Below are positions 1 through 7,690 of a stretch of DNA of 64,000 nt, piece after piece (positions within the stretch are counted from its first letter, which is position 1; each line of letters opens with the position of its first letter). Under the pieces are notes generated by a model, which worked only from the letters and a program-made list of their open reading frames with translations, was not told the origin of the DNA and searched no databases. The translations under genes were made by a program, and so were the position numbers. The stretch comes from Clostridiales bacterium (lineage in GTDB: Bacteria; Bacillota; Clostridia; Saccharofermentanales; DTU023), in NCBI GenBank assembly GCA_004556455.1, contig SFGY01000006.1:1-64000 (forward strand), read 5' to 3'.

Positions 1-1061
1 TCTTCGCGCAGGCAATATTCCAGAAAATCCAGAGAAACCCGGCTGTCCACTTTGGACACGCCGATCCGTTCACAGAAATTGCGAATGGAGGCCGGGGTGT
101 AGCCACGGCGTCGCAAACCCGAAAGCGTCGGCATACGCGGGTCATCCCAACCATCCACGATACCCTCTTCCACGAGCGTGCGCAACTTACGCTTGCTCAT
201 CACCGTGTAATCGAGATTGAGACGGGCAAATTCAATCTGACGCGGTTTTGAGGGAGCCGAGATATTCTCTACAACCCAGTTATAGAGGGGACGGTGATCC
301 TCAAACTCCAGTGAGCAGAGCGAATGCGTGATGCCCTCGATGGCATCTTCAATCGGATGGGCAAAGTCATACATGGGGTAGATGCACCATTGATCGCCCG
401 TGCGGTGGTGTTGCTGATGAGAAATGCGATAGATCACCGGGTCCCGCATATTCATGTTGCCCGAACTCATGTCGATTTTGGCACGCAGGGTCAGCGCCCC
501 ATCCGGAAACTCCCCGGCACGCATACGGCGAAAGAGGTCAAGGCTTTCTTCTGACGGACGATTGCGCCAGGGGGACTCTTTGCCCGGCTCTGTCAAGGTG
601 CCGCGAGCCTCGCGCATCTCATCCTGGCTCATCTCGCAGACAAAGGCCAGACCCTTCGTGATGAGCTCTTCGGCAAAGCCATACATCTGCTCAAAGTAAT
701 CAGAAGCGTGAAAGAAGCGATCGCCCCAGTCAAACCCCAGCCAGTGGATATCGGACTGAATCTGACGCACAAAGGCCTCATCCTCTTTGACCGGATTGGT
801 GTCATCCATACGCAGATTGCAAAGGCCCTTGTATTTCAACGCTGTGCCGAAGTCGATGCAGACCGCTTTGGCGTGACCGATATGCAGATAGCCATTCGGC
901 TCCGGTGGAAAACGTGTATGCACCGTCTGACCGTAGCTGCGTCCGCCTTCTTTCAGATCTTCGTCAATAAAATCGTGGATAAAGTTGGCATTGCCGGAAG
1001 CTTCACCTTCGGCTCCATCATCTGCAGGGGCATAATACTCAGTTTTCAAATGGTCTAACAT
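1..1061 (-). CDS. glnS: Glutaminyl-tRNA synthetase, N-terminal part (runs off the window)
   Basis: Charges tRNA-Gln with glutamine in the cytoplasm (class I synthetase). Translating the minus strand from the ATG at 1061 gives about 353 codons without a stop before the window edge, so the C-terminal anticodon-binding part is missing. The class I HIGH motif is seen as LHIGHAKA near residue 50, preceded by the GlnRS-type FPPEPNGY. The KMSKS equivalent VMSKR lies near residue 285, and [16 protein letters not shown] near residue 305 is typical of GlnRS and separates it from bacterial GluRS. A GGAGGAG ribosome site (1068-1074) lies 6 nt before the start. The gene for GluRS is upstream on the same strand, 183 bp away. 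A dedicated GlnRS means Gln-tRNA need not be made by the GatCAB amidation route. Confidence 0.95.
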   Translation of the reverse strand, partial: MLDHLKTEYYAPADDGAEGEASGNANFIHDFIDEDLKEGGRSYGQTVHTRFPPEPNGYLHIGHAKAVCIDFGTALKYKGLCNLRMDDTNPVKEDEAFVRQIQSDIHWLGFDWGDRFFHASDYFEQMYGFAEELITKGLAFVCEMSQDEMREARGTLTEPGKESPWRNRPSEESLDLFRRMRAGEFPDGALTLRAKIDMSSGNMNMRDPVIYRISHQQHHRTGDQWCIYPMYDFAHPIEDAIEGITHSLCSLEFEDHRPLYNWVVENISAPSKPRQIEFARLNLDYTVMSKRKLRTLVEEGIVDGWDDPRMPTLSGLRRRGYTPASIRNFCERIGVSKVDSRVSLDFLEYCLRE

Positions 1062-1244
1062 CTCTTTCTCCTCCGAGGCGCAGCTCATCTTTTGAATCAC
1101 TAGCGCCTGTTGCTTACTGTGTGAGGCTTCATTCCTGAAGCGTTCTTTCTGAGCTTCTAAATCTGGACCTTCATGGCTGAACCTTCATGTCCGAGCCAGC
1201 ATCCCAAAGGGACCCTAGCGCCTGAAGCTCCACGACTGTAGTTT

Positions 1245-2735
1245 TCAGGCTTCAGGCTCGGCTTCGGGTAATTTTTCAATCTCACTTTGCATCCGCGCAA
1301 GGCTCTCTTCACGTCCCAGAATGGTCATGATTTCCACGGCCCCACCCGGGGTCACCTGCTGGCCGGAAAGCGCCAGGCGGGGAGGTCCCATCACCTGCCC
1401 GGTTTTGAGAGCGAGGGTCTCTTTGAGGCCCATGAGGCTGTCATAAATAGACGACTTGTCCCACTGCTCCAGACTGGAGCAGGCCTGGCATACCGCCTCC
1501 AGCACACGCCGCGAGAGGGCGGGCGTCAGTTTTTGCTTTTTATTCAGATATAGATCGCTGCCATGTTCGGCAGGAGCTTTGAGAAAACTCAGCATACCTG
1601 CCAGGTCCGCACCGCTTTCGATACGGCTGTGCAGGATCTCGGCGATCATGGACTCCGCCTCGGGCCGCAGCTCAGCGCCCTCATAGAAGGCCTGAGTATA
1701 AGGTCGAATATAATCGGCAAAAGCTTCGTCATCCAGGGCTTTCAGGTATTCTCCGTTCATCCAGCGCAGTTTTTGATAGTCAAAGACCGCCGGAGCCTTG
1801 CTGATATGTTTCTCATCAAAAACCCCGCGCAGCTCTTCCAGCGAAAAGACTTCGCGGGTGTCCGAACCGGGAGCCCAGCCGAGGAAAGCGATGTAATTGA
1901 GGATCGCCGCAGTGAGGTAGCCCTCCTTGTGCAGATCCGCAAAAGAGGTCGCGCCATGACGCTTGGACAGCTTTTTCCCGTCCGTGCCGAGAATCAGAGG
2001 CAGATGAATGTAGACCGGTTTTTCCCAGCCGAAAGCCTCATAGAGTAAATTATATTTTGGGGTTGAACTCAGGTATTCACAGCCGCGCACGACGTGCGTG
2101 ATGCCCATTTCGTGGTCATCGATGACATTGGCGAAATTATAGGTGGGAAAGCCGTCGCTTTTCAGGAGAATCTGATCCTCCAGCTCTTTGTTGGCAATCG
2201 TAATATCCCCATAAACCTCATCGTGATAAGTCGTTTCACCTTCCAGCGGCATCTTCTGACGGATGACATAGGGTTTGCCTTCGTCCAGATTTTTCTGAAT
2301 TTCTTCGGGAGAAAGATCGCGGCAGTGACGATCGTAGCCAAAAGAACTCTCGCCTTCACCACTCTCACGCGCCTCGGCAAGGTTTTCCAGGCGCTCTTTG
2401 GTGCAAAAGCAGCGATAGGCCTTGCCTTCCTCGACCAGCTTTTCGGCAAAGGGGCGATAATGGCTCAGTCGCTCGCTCTGCACATAAGGGCCGCAGGGGC
2501 CTCCGACATCCGGACCTTCATCGTGGCTGAGGCCACATTCCGCCAGCGTTTCATAGATGAGTTCGGTCGCCCCTTCTACGTAACGTTCGCGGTCCGTATC
2601 TTCAATGCGCAGAATAAAGTCCCCATCATGCGACTTGGCGACCAGCCAGGCATAAAGCGCCGAGCGCAGATTGCCGATATGCATAAAACCCGTGGGACTT
2701 GGGGCAAAGCGGGTTCTTCTCCTGACAGAACACAT
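1245..2735 (-). CDS. gltX: Glutamyl-tRNA synthetase
   Basis: Attaches glutamate to tRNA-Glu in the cytoplasm; the product also feeds tetrapyrrole synthesis in organisms using the C5 pathway. The 496-residue length is normal for bacterial GluRS. The N-terminus carries RFAPSPTGFMHIGNLRSAL (HIGH variant at about residues 19-22) and the central part carries KKLSKRHGA (KMSKS variant). The start ATG at 2735 has an AGGAGG site a few bases upstream and leaves only six residues before the conserved RFAPSPTG. glnS follows on the same strand, so the two may be co-transcribed. A directly repeated 12-mer lies just upstream (2749-2773). A non-discriminating GluRS cannot be excluded, but the neighbouring GlnRS makes the discriminating type more likely. 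Confidence 0.96.
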   Translation of the reverse strand: MCSVRRRTRFAPSPTGFMHIGNLRSALYAWLVAKSHDGDFILRIEDTDRERYVEGATELIYETLAECGLSHDEGPDVGGPCGPYVQSERLSHYRPFAEKLVEEGKAYRCFCTKERLENLAEARESGEGESSFGYDRHCRDLSPEEIQKNLDEGKPYVIRQKMPLEGETTYHDEVYGDITIANKELEDQILLKSDGFPTYNFANVIDDHEMGITHVVRGCEYLSSTPKYNLLYEAFGWEKPVYIHLPLILGTDGKKLSKRHGATSFADLHKEGYLTAAILNYIAFLGWAPGSDTREVFSLEELRGVFDEKHISKAPAVFDYQKLRWMNGEYLKALDDEAFADYIRPYTQAFYEGAELRPEAESMIAEILHSRIESGADLAGMLSFLKAPAEHGSDLYLNKKQKLTPALSRRVLEAVCQACSSLEQWDKSSIYDSLMGLKETLALKTGQVMGPPRLALSGQQVTPGGAVEIMTILGREESLARMQSEIEKLPEAEPEA

Positions 2736-2748
2736 AGCACTTCCTCCT

Positions 2749-2773
2749 GTGACTTTGAGCCGTGACTTTGAGC
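2749..2773. repeat. Direct repeat of a 12-mer upstream of gltX
   Basis: GTGACTTTGAGC occurs twice, at 2749-2760 and 2762-2773, separated by one base, directly upstream of the gltX ribosome site. No function is evident. It fits a wider pattern of short degenerate repeats in gene-free spacers of this window. Confidence 0.6.
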
Positions 2774-2961
2774 TTTCAGGATATCACAAGCCAGCCCCGG
2801 GCAAAAGCGCAGATGACTTTGACACGAAAGCAGAAAAAGTCTGCAAAGTACAAAACACCGCGTTTTCAAAGGGCGATATCAGAAGACTCGTAAAATATGA
2901 CAAAATTCCCAGAAAATGACTTTTCGGATCTTTTCGTGTAAGCCAGGAAAAGTGTTCTGTT

Positions 2962-4092
2962 TTACCTTTCCGAAGCATAGGCCCTGGCCAGAGCAGCCGC
3001 TTCACTCGGCGTGAGCTTTTTCACCCCGCAGGAGAGGCAGGAGCTGGGACAGGCTGCGGCACAGCGACCACAGCGAATACATTCGAGCGACTCATGAAGC
3101 TCCGGCATGGCAAGGCCCATGGGACAGACCTGCTCACAGCGTCCACAGTGAATACAGGCTGCCTTATCGAAGCGCAGGCGAGTGAGGGCAAAGCGATTAA
3201 AGAACGCATAAAAGGCCCCGAGCGGGCAGAGATAGCGACAAAAGAAACGCGGGATAAAAACACAGGCCGTGATGACTGCGATCGCCAGGAGCGACTTCCA
3301 GCCAAAAAGCCAGCCGATTAGACGCCGGAGCTGTGGATTGAGAAGGGTAAGAAACCAGCCGGCTTCGATGGTTCCCGCCGGACAAAGCAGTTTGCAGAAC
3401 CAGGGCGAAGCAAGTCCGGAAAACCATCGTCCCATTAAAGGCAGAAGCAGGACAAGCAGAAAAAGGTTCACAAATTTGATTGCTCTGGCGCATCGATCCA
3501 GGCGGGGAAAACGCCGTTCCGGCCGTGCTTTTTTCTTTGTGATTCTGGCGAGCAGATCCTGAATAAAGCCAAAGGGGCAGAGGAACGCACAGACAGCCCG
3601 ACCCAAAAGACTCCCGATCAGGACAAGAAAGCCAAGCACATAGAAAGGAAAAAGCTGATTTGAATCGAAGAGAGCCGACTGCAACGCACCCAGCGGGCAG
3701 GCCCCGAGCGCTCCCGGGCAGGAATAACAGTTCAGTCCCGGAACACAGATTTTTTTAAGCGAACCCTGGTAAATATTCCCCGTAAAAAAGCCAGAGAGAT
3801 GGGCATTGGTGAGAAAGGTGGCTGCGGCCTGAATCAGCGTCCTTTTCAGTCGATGACGCCGCAGCCGTTCCATCGGAGAAGGATTGTGAAGTTCCTGACG
3901 TTTCAGTGGTCCTGGTTCTGTGAGAGCGGGTCTCAGGGCCTCCTGAGGCTGCAGCGGCTCTGTGGGAGAAGGCCACTGAGCCTCCTGAGACTTCAACTGA
4001 TCCGCAGAAGAATAATTCCGGGCCTCCTGCTGAAGCTGTTCCGCAGAAAAAACGCCCCGCGCTTCTTCCTTTCTGTTTAATCTTGAATCCAT
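2962..4092 (-). CDS. NapH-like membrane polyferredoxin (4Fe-4S binding protein)
   Basis: Likely passes electrons across or along the cytoplasmic membrane. The protein has several hydrophobic segments and Cys-Pro clusters of the NapH/RdxA type: CPGALGACPLGA, CAFLCPFG, CKLLCPAG and CRYLCPLGAF. The C-terminal part has two bacterial ferredoxin clusters, CIHCGRCEQVCPMG and CIRCGRCAAACPSSC. I chose the ATG at 4092 (MDSRLNRK, 376 residues) because GAGGGGAG sits 6 nt upstream and overlaps the stop of the preceding gene, suggesting translational coupling; a longer reading from 4122 is possible. The first 100 residues are a Q/E/P-rich repetitive stretch without family resemblance. It is the last gene of a three-gene operon with a CD1871A-type protein and a lipoprotein thioredoxin. 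The electron donor and acceptor are unknown. Confidence 0.85.
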   Translation of the reverse strand: MDSRLNRKEEARGVFSAEQLQQEARNYSSADQLKSQEAQWPSPTEPLQPQEALRPALTEPGPLKRQELHNPSPMERLRRHRLKRTLIQAAATFLTNAHLSGFFTGNIYQGSLKKICVPGLNCYSCPGALGACPLGALQSALFDSNQLFPFYVLGFLVLIGSLLGRAVCAFLCPFGFIQDLLARITKKKARPERRFPRLDRCARAIKFVNLFLLVLLLPLMGRWFSGLASPWFCKLLCPAGTIEAGWFLTLLNPQLRRLIGWLFGWKSLLAIAVITACVFIPRFFCRYLCPLGAFYAFFNRFALTRLRFDKAACIHCGRCEQVCPMGLAMPELHESLECIRCGRCAAACPSSCLSCGVKKLTPSEAAALARAYASER

Positions 4093-4103
4093 GCCGACTC
4101 CCC

Positions 4104-4331
4104 TCAGCCAATGCCTATGCACTCAAGGCAGAGGAAAATCGCCTTGCGCAGGACGGACTCTTCTTGCCCCAGGAGAAGGCCCAGAAGCAAAAGCAGGGTG
4201 CCAGAAAAAAAGATCAGGGCAAAACGCCGGTTTTCTGCAGCCGCCCTTCTGACATAAGCGAAACGTCTGCGCTCTGCAGGGCTCATGGCCTGCCGCTCAG
4301 AGCCTGGCTTCATTTGTGGATCCGCCTTCAT
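4104..4331 (-). CDS. CD1871A-family CXXC motif-containing small membrane protein
   Basis: A 75-residue protein with a charged N-terminal half, one membrane segment (FALIFFSGTLLLLLGLLLG) and a C-terminal tail ending KAIFLCLECIGIG. The ICLECIGIG-type end with its CxxC is the signature of the CD1871A family of Clostridia, whose biochemical role is unknown. The gene sits between the lipoprotein thioredoxin (6 bp gap) and the NapH-like polyferredoxin (12 bp gap), an arrangement also known for this family. By inference the CxxC may be a redox relay between the membrane iron-sulfur protein and the external thioredoxin. The start at 4331 or the in-frame ATG at 4313 are both possible. Confidence 0.85.
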   Translation of the reverse strand: MKADPQMKPGSERQAMSPAERRRFAYVRRAAAENRRFALIFFSGTLLLLLGLLLGQEESVLRKAIFLCLECIGIG

Positions 4332-4337
4332 TCCTGT

Positions 4338-5192
4338 TTAGCCTCCCAGAGCACTGGCCGCGAGATTCTCCAGCTCACCCGCACCACCATAACCGGCGAG
4401 GGTCTGCTGCTGGTAACCGCCGACAAAAACAGCAAAGGTCGGGGTGCTCGTCGGATAGAAAGGCATGGAGCCGAAATACTGGCTGACATTGATCGTCATG
4501 ACAATGAGACGCCCGTCATATTTCTGAGCCAATTGACGAATCACCGGTTCAGCCTGGTCACAGGGAGGACAACCATCCTGTGAAACATCAATAAGAACCG
4601 GCAGAACAGATTTTTTCAGCCAAGCCGAAAGATCTTTTTCCAGGGGATGTGAGCTGTTATGAATGGTGACGCCAGGCAACTGTACGGCCTCCTCCGTCGG
4701 AACCGGAGTGGTTTCCGGGGTCGGATCCGGTGTTGGCTCCGGAGTCACCTCGGGGGTCACCACCGGATTCACCTCCCCAGCATCAACGGGGAGCGGTTCA
4801 GTCGGAAGTGAGGCAAAGTCCCCACCTTCAGGCGTAAGCTCCCAGTTTGCAGCATTCTCCTCTATCGCAGCAGCCGCCATTTTTTCAAACTCCGCTGCCG
4901 GCAGAGTGATCGGGGTCTGGTTCATGATGACCCTCTCCGTTGACTGGCTTTGGCTTTTGCTCGGCGAACTGCTGGTCTGAGGTGTTGAAGGGCGACTTTC
5001 GCTCTGCGTCGTCTGTAGCGGAAGTGACGCTGAGCTGGGAGCGGTACTGGAGCTCATGTTGGCGGAAGAACAGGCCGCTAAAGCGAGAGCCACTGCCGCC
5101 ACAAAAAGAAGAAGCAGCCCAAGACGAAGACCCCGCGAACCCTTCGCAGTTTCCTGGGGCATATGTTCTTGAACTTGTTGATTTGTGTTCAT
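4338..5192 (-). CDS. Lipoprotein thioredoxin-like protein
   Basis: Extracytoplasmic thiol-disulfide protein, probably a reductant for envelope targets. The N-terminus is a lipoprotein signal: a positively charged start, hydrophobic residues 24-40 and the lipobox LAAC with Cys41. Then comes a long Ser/Thr/Pro/Glu-rich linker (about residues 42-165, including PEPTPDPTPETTPVPT) and a thioredoxin fold with the active site DGCPPCDQAEP near residue 207, followed by a cis-Pro-type segment FYPTSTPTFAVFVGG. It is the first gene of the operon with the CD1871A protein and the NapH-like polyferredoxin, which suggests that electrons flow from the membrane iron-sulfur protein to this thioredoxin. The CPPC motif differs from the common CGPC, so disulfide formation or isomerisation is also conceivable. 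Confidence 0.85.
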   Translation of the reverse strand: MNTNQQVQEHMPQETAKGSRGLRLGLLLLFVAAVALALAACSSANMSSSTAPSSASLPLQTTQSESRPSTPQTSSSPSKSQSQSTERVIMNQTPITLPAAEFEKMAAAAIEENAANWELTPEGGDFASLPTEPLPVDAGEVNPVVTPEVTPEPTPDPTPETTPVPTEEAVQLPGVTIHNSSHPLEKDLSAWLKKSVLPVLIDVSQDGCPPCDQAEPVIRQLAQKYDGRLIVMTINVSQYFGSMPFYPTSTPTFAVFVGGYQQQTLAGYGGAGELENLAASALGG

Positions 5193-5703
5193 TTTATTTT
5201 GCCTTATTACTTCGCCTTATATTTTGCATAAGTTGAAGCAACTTTCACGCTTTCACTAGAAGCTTTCTTCGGAGGCTTTCACCAGCCAATCTTTCTGATC
5301 CTTTCAGAACTTTCGTACTCATGCCGCAAAAAACTCCGCAAAGACAGCATCGGGATTATAGAGAATTTATATTTTAGCTCAGAAGACCTCGTCTGTCCCA
5401 CAAGAGGATGGAAATTCAGAATCTTTCACCAAAACTGCTCATGAACTAGCTCTCTTACTCGACTTTTTCGAGCAGAATCAACGGAAAAAGCGAGTTTGTG
5501 AAATACGCTTCACACGGTTTTCGCATTATAAGTTAAACCCTTTTCTTACGCAAGAGCCAGTGAGACAGAAGGACGAAGGGCCGAGCCTCGAACAAAAGCT
5601 CTTTATTACGATATACACGAACCGCGGAAAAGACAGCACAAATCTTGAAGCGACGCAGAAACGGAAAGGCAAAAACCCTAACACGGCGCAGAATTTATCG
5701 GGC
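5193..5703. other. Gene-free stretch
   Basis: About 510 bp with no supported reading frame on either strand. The first 140 bp are rich in CTTTC-type words with a loose 12-18 nt spacing (about 5200-5335). A weak third copy of the neighbouring 39-bp repeat may start near 5669. Otherwise nothing recognisable. Confidence 0.5.
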
Positions 5704-5781
5704 GCAAATTTTAACGCAGGACAGCGAGGGTTTTAAATTAGGGCAAATTTAAACGCAGCGCAGCGAGGATTTTAAACAAGG
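5704..5781. repeat. Tandem repeat, two copies of 39 bp
   Basis: Two adjacent imperfect copies (5704-5742 and 5743-5781). Each starts GCAAATTT, has an A/T-rich core with ACGCAG and CAGCGAGG, and ends TTTTAAA followed by AGG or AAGG. The array lies just beyond the terminator hairpin of the RNA candidate transcribed on the minus strand. Confidence 0.75.
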
Positions 5782-5782
5782 A

Positions 5783-5823
5783 GAAGCGGGCAAACACACA
5801 AACGATGCTTGCCCGCTTCACTG
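5783..5823 (-). terminator. Terminator hairpin of the RNA candidate
   Basis: GAAGCGGGCAA (5809-5819 side) pairs with TTTGCCCGCTTC (5783-5794 side) around a loop of about 14 nt. The following minus-strand bases are only moderately T-rich (TCCTTGTTT), so termination may be imperfect. Confidence 0.55.
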
Positions 5824-6088
5824 AGGCTGTACTTTCAATCGTACGTCCTCCTTTCGTTCTGTCCCAACCGTTGACGCAAAACTAAACTTGTTGATGACGC
5901 TAACTTCGATCCCAAGACTCTATGACTGCAACACGACCTTTTTCAAATTCCGACTAACCGTCAGGGCTTACAGTGGTCACTTCAAAGTTATCGTCCACAC
6001 AAGCGGCGTCCAAACCCGGGACGGTGCTTATGTCTGGCCCTATCTGTTCTAGACTGGGCACTTAGCTTCGTTTCGCTCGATTGAGCTT
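5783..6088 (-). ncRNA. Structured RNA candidate, about 300 nt, family not recognised
   Basis: A minus-strand transcription unit with no supported reading frame. It starts after a strong promoter (6095-6122) and ends with a GAAGCGGGCAA hairpin (5783-5819) followed by a weak T-tract. Local stems can be traced by eye: GTGC/GCAC enclosing GTCT/AGAC near the 5' end (about 6020-6065), CGTCC/GGACG with a 7-nt loop next, then GTGG/CCAC and GAC/GTC hairpins. The hallmark cores of RNase P RNA, tmRNA and SRP RNA are not seen, and no 6S-like long closing stem was found. A ribosome-site-like AAAGGAGGACG occurs near the 3' end but no convincing peptide follows. It could be a trans-acting RNA or one of the Clostridia-specific structured RNAs such as the raiA type; I cannot verify which. 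Confidence 0.55.
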
Positions 6089-6094
6089 ATCTAT

Positions 6095-6122
6095 AGTATA
6101 AGCATATTTTTGTTTATGTCAA
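6095..6122 (-). promoter_or_regulatory. Sigma-70-type promoter of the RNA candidate
   Basis: On the minus strand TTGACA (6117-6122) and TATACT (6095-6100) are separated by 16 bp, a near-consensus housekeeping promoter. Transcription would start near 6088 and read into the structured region. Confidence 0.75.
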
Positions 6123-6372
6123 CTGTAAAATAAGTCTATTTTATGACATTTTTGTATATTTTGCTGCATATACGCAAGCCGAATAAAGCAGCTAAACATG
6201 ACACACAAAAGGCGGCAGATCATCAGGCCATGCAGACCATCAGGCCATTTGGAAATATCACAAAATATGCTATTATACTTGACTACGAGCAGCAGCTTGA
6301 AGAGGGAACACAATAACAGAGAAAACGGCACATACAGCGCCACCTGCGCAGTTTGCGTCATTTTGGAGGATT

Positions 6373-6540
6373 ATGATGATCTCACTATTAGCCGCCCAGT
6401 TTGCAGAGGCAATGAAGCTTCCTGTTTGCCTGCCCTGCAGCGGGGAAAAATCCACCATGCCCTACGTGATCGCTTTTTTGGCGATCGGCGTTCTTCTCTT
6501 TGCCCTCATGCTCTATCTAAGATTCCATAACCGTCGCTAA
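6373..6540 (+). CDS. Small membrane protein, 55 residues, CLPC motif
   Basis: A short gene I do not recognise. The ATG at 6373 (a second ATG follows at once) has a GGAGG site at 6365-6369 with ideal spacing, and a TATTATACT -10-like box lies about 90 bp upstream (around 6271-6279). The product starts MMISLLAAQFAEAMKLPVC, contains the motif CLPCSG, has one clear membrane segment (VIAFLAIGVLLFALMLYL) and ends FHNRR. The C-terminal basic residues predict a cytoplasmic C-terminus and an external CLPC. It lies just ahead of the tRNA promoter. It could be a small redox or regulatory membrane peptide; nothing in the context fixes its role. Confidence 0.65.
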   Translation: MMISLLAAQFAEAMKLPVCLPCSGEKSTMPYVIAFLAIGVLLFALMLYLRFHNRR

Positions 6541-6586
6541 AGCCATTTCGCTCCTTAACGGGGATTTGATTTTCTATTTTTTCTGC

Positions 6587-6616
6587 TTGACAAAGGCCAG
6601 GCCTGATTGATAGAAT
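6587..6616 (+). promoter_or_regulatory. Promoter of the tRNA-Met/Glu unit
   Basis: TTGACA (6587-6592) and TAGAAT (6611-6616) with an 18-bp spacer, ending 19 bp before the first tRNA. Confidence 0.75.
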
Positions 6617-6635
6617 TGCAAAGCGCTGGATTTTC

Positions 6636-6712
6636 GGCGGCGTAGCTTAGCTGGTCAGAGCATTCGGTTCATACCCGAAGGGTCGTAAGTTCGAATCTTA
6701 CCGCCGCTACCA
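6636..6712 (+). tRNA. tRNA-Met (CAT)
   Basis: Full cloverleaf with encoded CCA. The acceptor stem starts GGCGGCG, the anticodon stem TTCGG/CCGAA carries loop TTCATAC (anticodon CAT), and the T-loop is TTCGAAT. Position 1-72 is a G-T pair and the anticodon stem lacks the three G-C pairs of initiator tRNA, so this is elongator Met or, less likely, the lysidine-modified Ile tRNA. Confidence 0.93.
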
Positions 6713-6717
6713 TTTAA

Positions 6718-6792
6718 GGCCCGTTGGTCAAGAGGTTAAGACATCGCCCTTTCACGGCGAAATCATGAGTTCGATTCTCGTACGGGTCACCA
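6718..6792 (+). tRNA. tRNA-Glu (TTC)
   Basis: Acceptor GGCCCGT pairs with ACGGGTC, anticodon loop CTTTCAC gives TTC, and CCA is encoded. It starts 5 bp after tRNA-Met and shares its promoter. It is the substrate of the GluRS encoded at 1245-2735. Confidence 0.95.
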
Positions 6793-6797
6793 GTAAA

Positions 6798-6823
6798 GCC
6801 GACAGGCAACTGTCGGCTTTCTT
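6798..6823 (+). terminator. Terminator after tRNA-Glu
   Basis: GCCGACAG/CTGTCGGC stem with a GCAA tetraloop-like turn, followed by TTTCTT. It separates the Met-Glu unit from tRNA-Val. Confidence 0.75.
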
Positions 6824-6827
6824 ATAA

Positions 6828-6904
6828 GGGTACTTAGCTCAGCTGGTTAGAGCGCTTCCTTCACACGGAAGAGGTCGTTGGTTCGAGTCCAATAGCACCC
6901 ACCA
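6828..6904 (+). tRNA. tRNA-Val (CAC)
   Basis: Anticodon stem CTTCC/GGAAG with loop TTCACAC gives anticodon CAC; CCA is encoded. The acceptor stem GGGTACT against AGCACCC has an A5-C68 mismatch where most bacterial Val tRNAs have G5-C68. It is followed by a strong terminator. Probably functional, but the mismatch is unusual. Confidence 0.88.
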
Positions 6905-6908
6905 TTAA

Positions 6909-6939
6909 CCCCTGAAACGTCGTAGTTTCAGGGGTTTTT
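6909..6939 (+). terminator. Terminator after tRNA-Val
   Basis: CCCCTGAAAC/GTTTCAGGGG stem with a 6-nt loop and a TTTTT tail. The last codons of the convergent nucleotidyltransferase gene overlap this hairpin. Confidence 0.85.
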
Positions 6940-7632
6940 GATTATTGGAGTAACACAAAGACAACAGTTTTCAGGCTTGATGACATGAGCGGCCCAGGCC
7001 TCTATGCTGGCATTTGTCCTGGACACGAGAGCCTCGTGAAACAGCGCATAGCCTTCCGGATCGCTCTCTTTAATCTCACGGATAGCCGCTTTGCTGCCAA
7101 AATAAAACATATCCCTCAGTCGGAAGTAATCCTCCAGGCTATCCGTCAAAAGCATCAGCGCCCGGTAATGGCCTTCATCGTCAGCCTTTTTTATGCGTTT
7201 CAGCGTCTTGCGAATCCAAGATACAATGAAGTCCTTTTCGCTGGCCTTGAGGGTTTTGTGGTCCTGAACATAGGCCCGGACGCGATTCTGCAGTTTCGCG
7301 CCAAGCCCATCATCCCAGACCAGCTCAGCATTATAAGCCGTTAAAAATGTGGATGGATCCATATTGGCCGTCTCTTCTGCAGTAAAGATAAAACAGTCTA
7401 ATTGAACCTGATCGATGACACGATCATCGTGATCTTTCTCTTTAGCATCGACAATGAGCAGGCAATCAAAATCACTGGACGCCTCAAAATCACCGCGGGC
7501 ATACGAACCATAGAGCAGAATCGCCCGGGGATGGTACTGTTCCTTCAAGTATTGAATGCATCTATTTTTCAGATTCAGATTCGGCAACACGTAAAAAGGG
7601 TTCCTCCTGCGCAGAAAACTCGCTTTCTTCAC
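6928..7632 (-). CDS. MNT-type nucleotidyltransferase domain protein
   Basis: Predicted to transfer a nucleotide to a protein or small-molecule acceptor. The N-terminal domain has the polymerase-beta-like signature LLYGSYARGDFEASSDFDCLL (GSYARGD and paired Asp) at about residues 40-60, and a third acidic position in QLDCF near residue 80. The C-terminal half is helical (ALMLLTDSLEDYFRLRD) and recalls the HEPN-like partner region, here fused in one chain. The reading frame opens with GTG at 7632 without a clear ribosome site; a GTG at 7590 lies 12 nt after AGGAGG and would remove 14 poorly conserved residues, so the start is uncertain. No separate HEPN toxin is next to it. The 3' end overlaps the tRNA-Val terminator. 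Substrate unknown. Confidence 0.75.
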   Translation of the reverse strand: MKKASFLRRRNPFYVLPNLNLKNRCIQYLKEQYHPRAILLYGSYARGDFEASSDFDCLLIVDAKEKDHDDRVIDQVQLDCFIFTAEETANMDPSTFLTAYNAELVWDDGLGAKLQNRVRAYVQDHKTLKASEKDFIVSWIRKTLKRIKKADDEGHYRALMLLTDSLEDYFRLRDMFYFGSKAAIREIKESDPEGYALFHEALVSRTNASIEAWAAHVIKPENCCLCVTPIIKNP

Positions 7633-7690
7633 CCGTATCGTAAAGCAGCGGGCTGAAAGAGTCGCTGACCTGCTCTCTGTGAGACATAAT

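Noticed and set aside
6198..6530. Plus-strand open frame of 110 codons across the small-protein region
   Set aside because: No ribosome site; it is in another frame than the 55-residue protein, which has a strong site and a membrane segment.
7563..7687. 40-codon open frame starting ATGTCTCAC upstream of and overlapping the nucleotidyltransferase gene
   Set aside because: No ribosome site and no resemblance to a known antitoxin; probably leader sequence, although a frameshifted N-terminus cannot be fully excluded.
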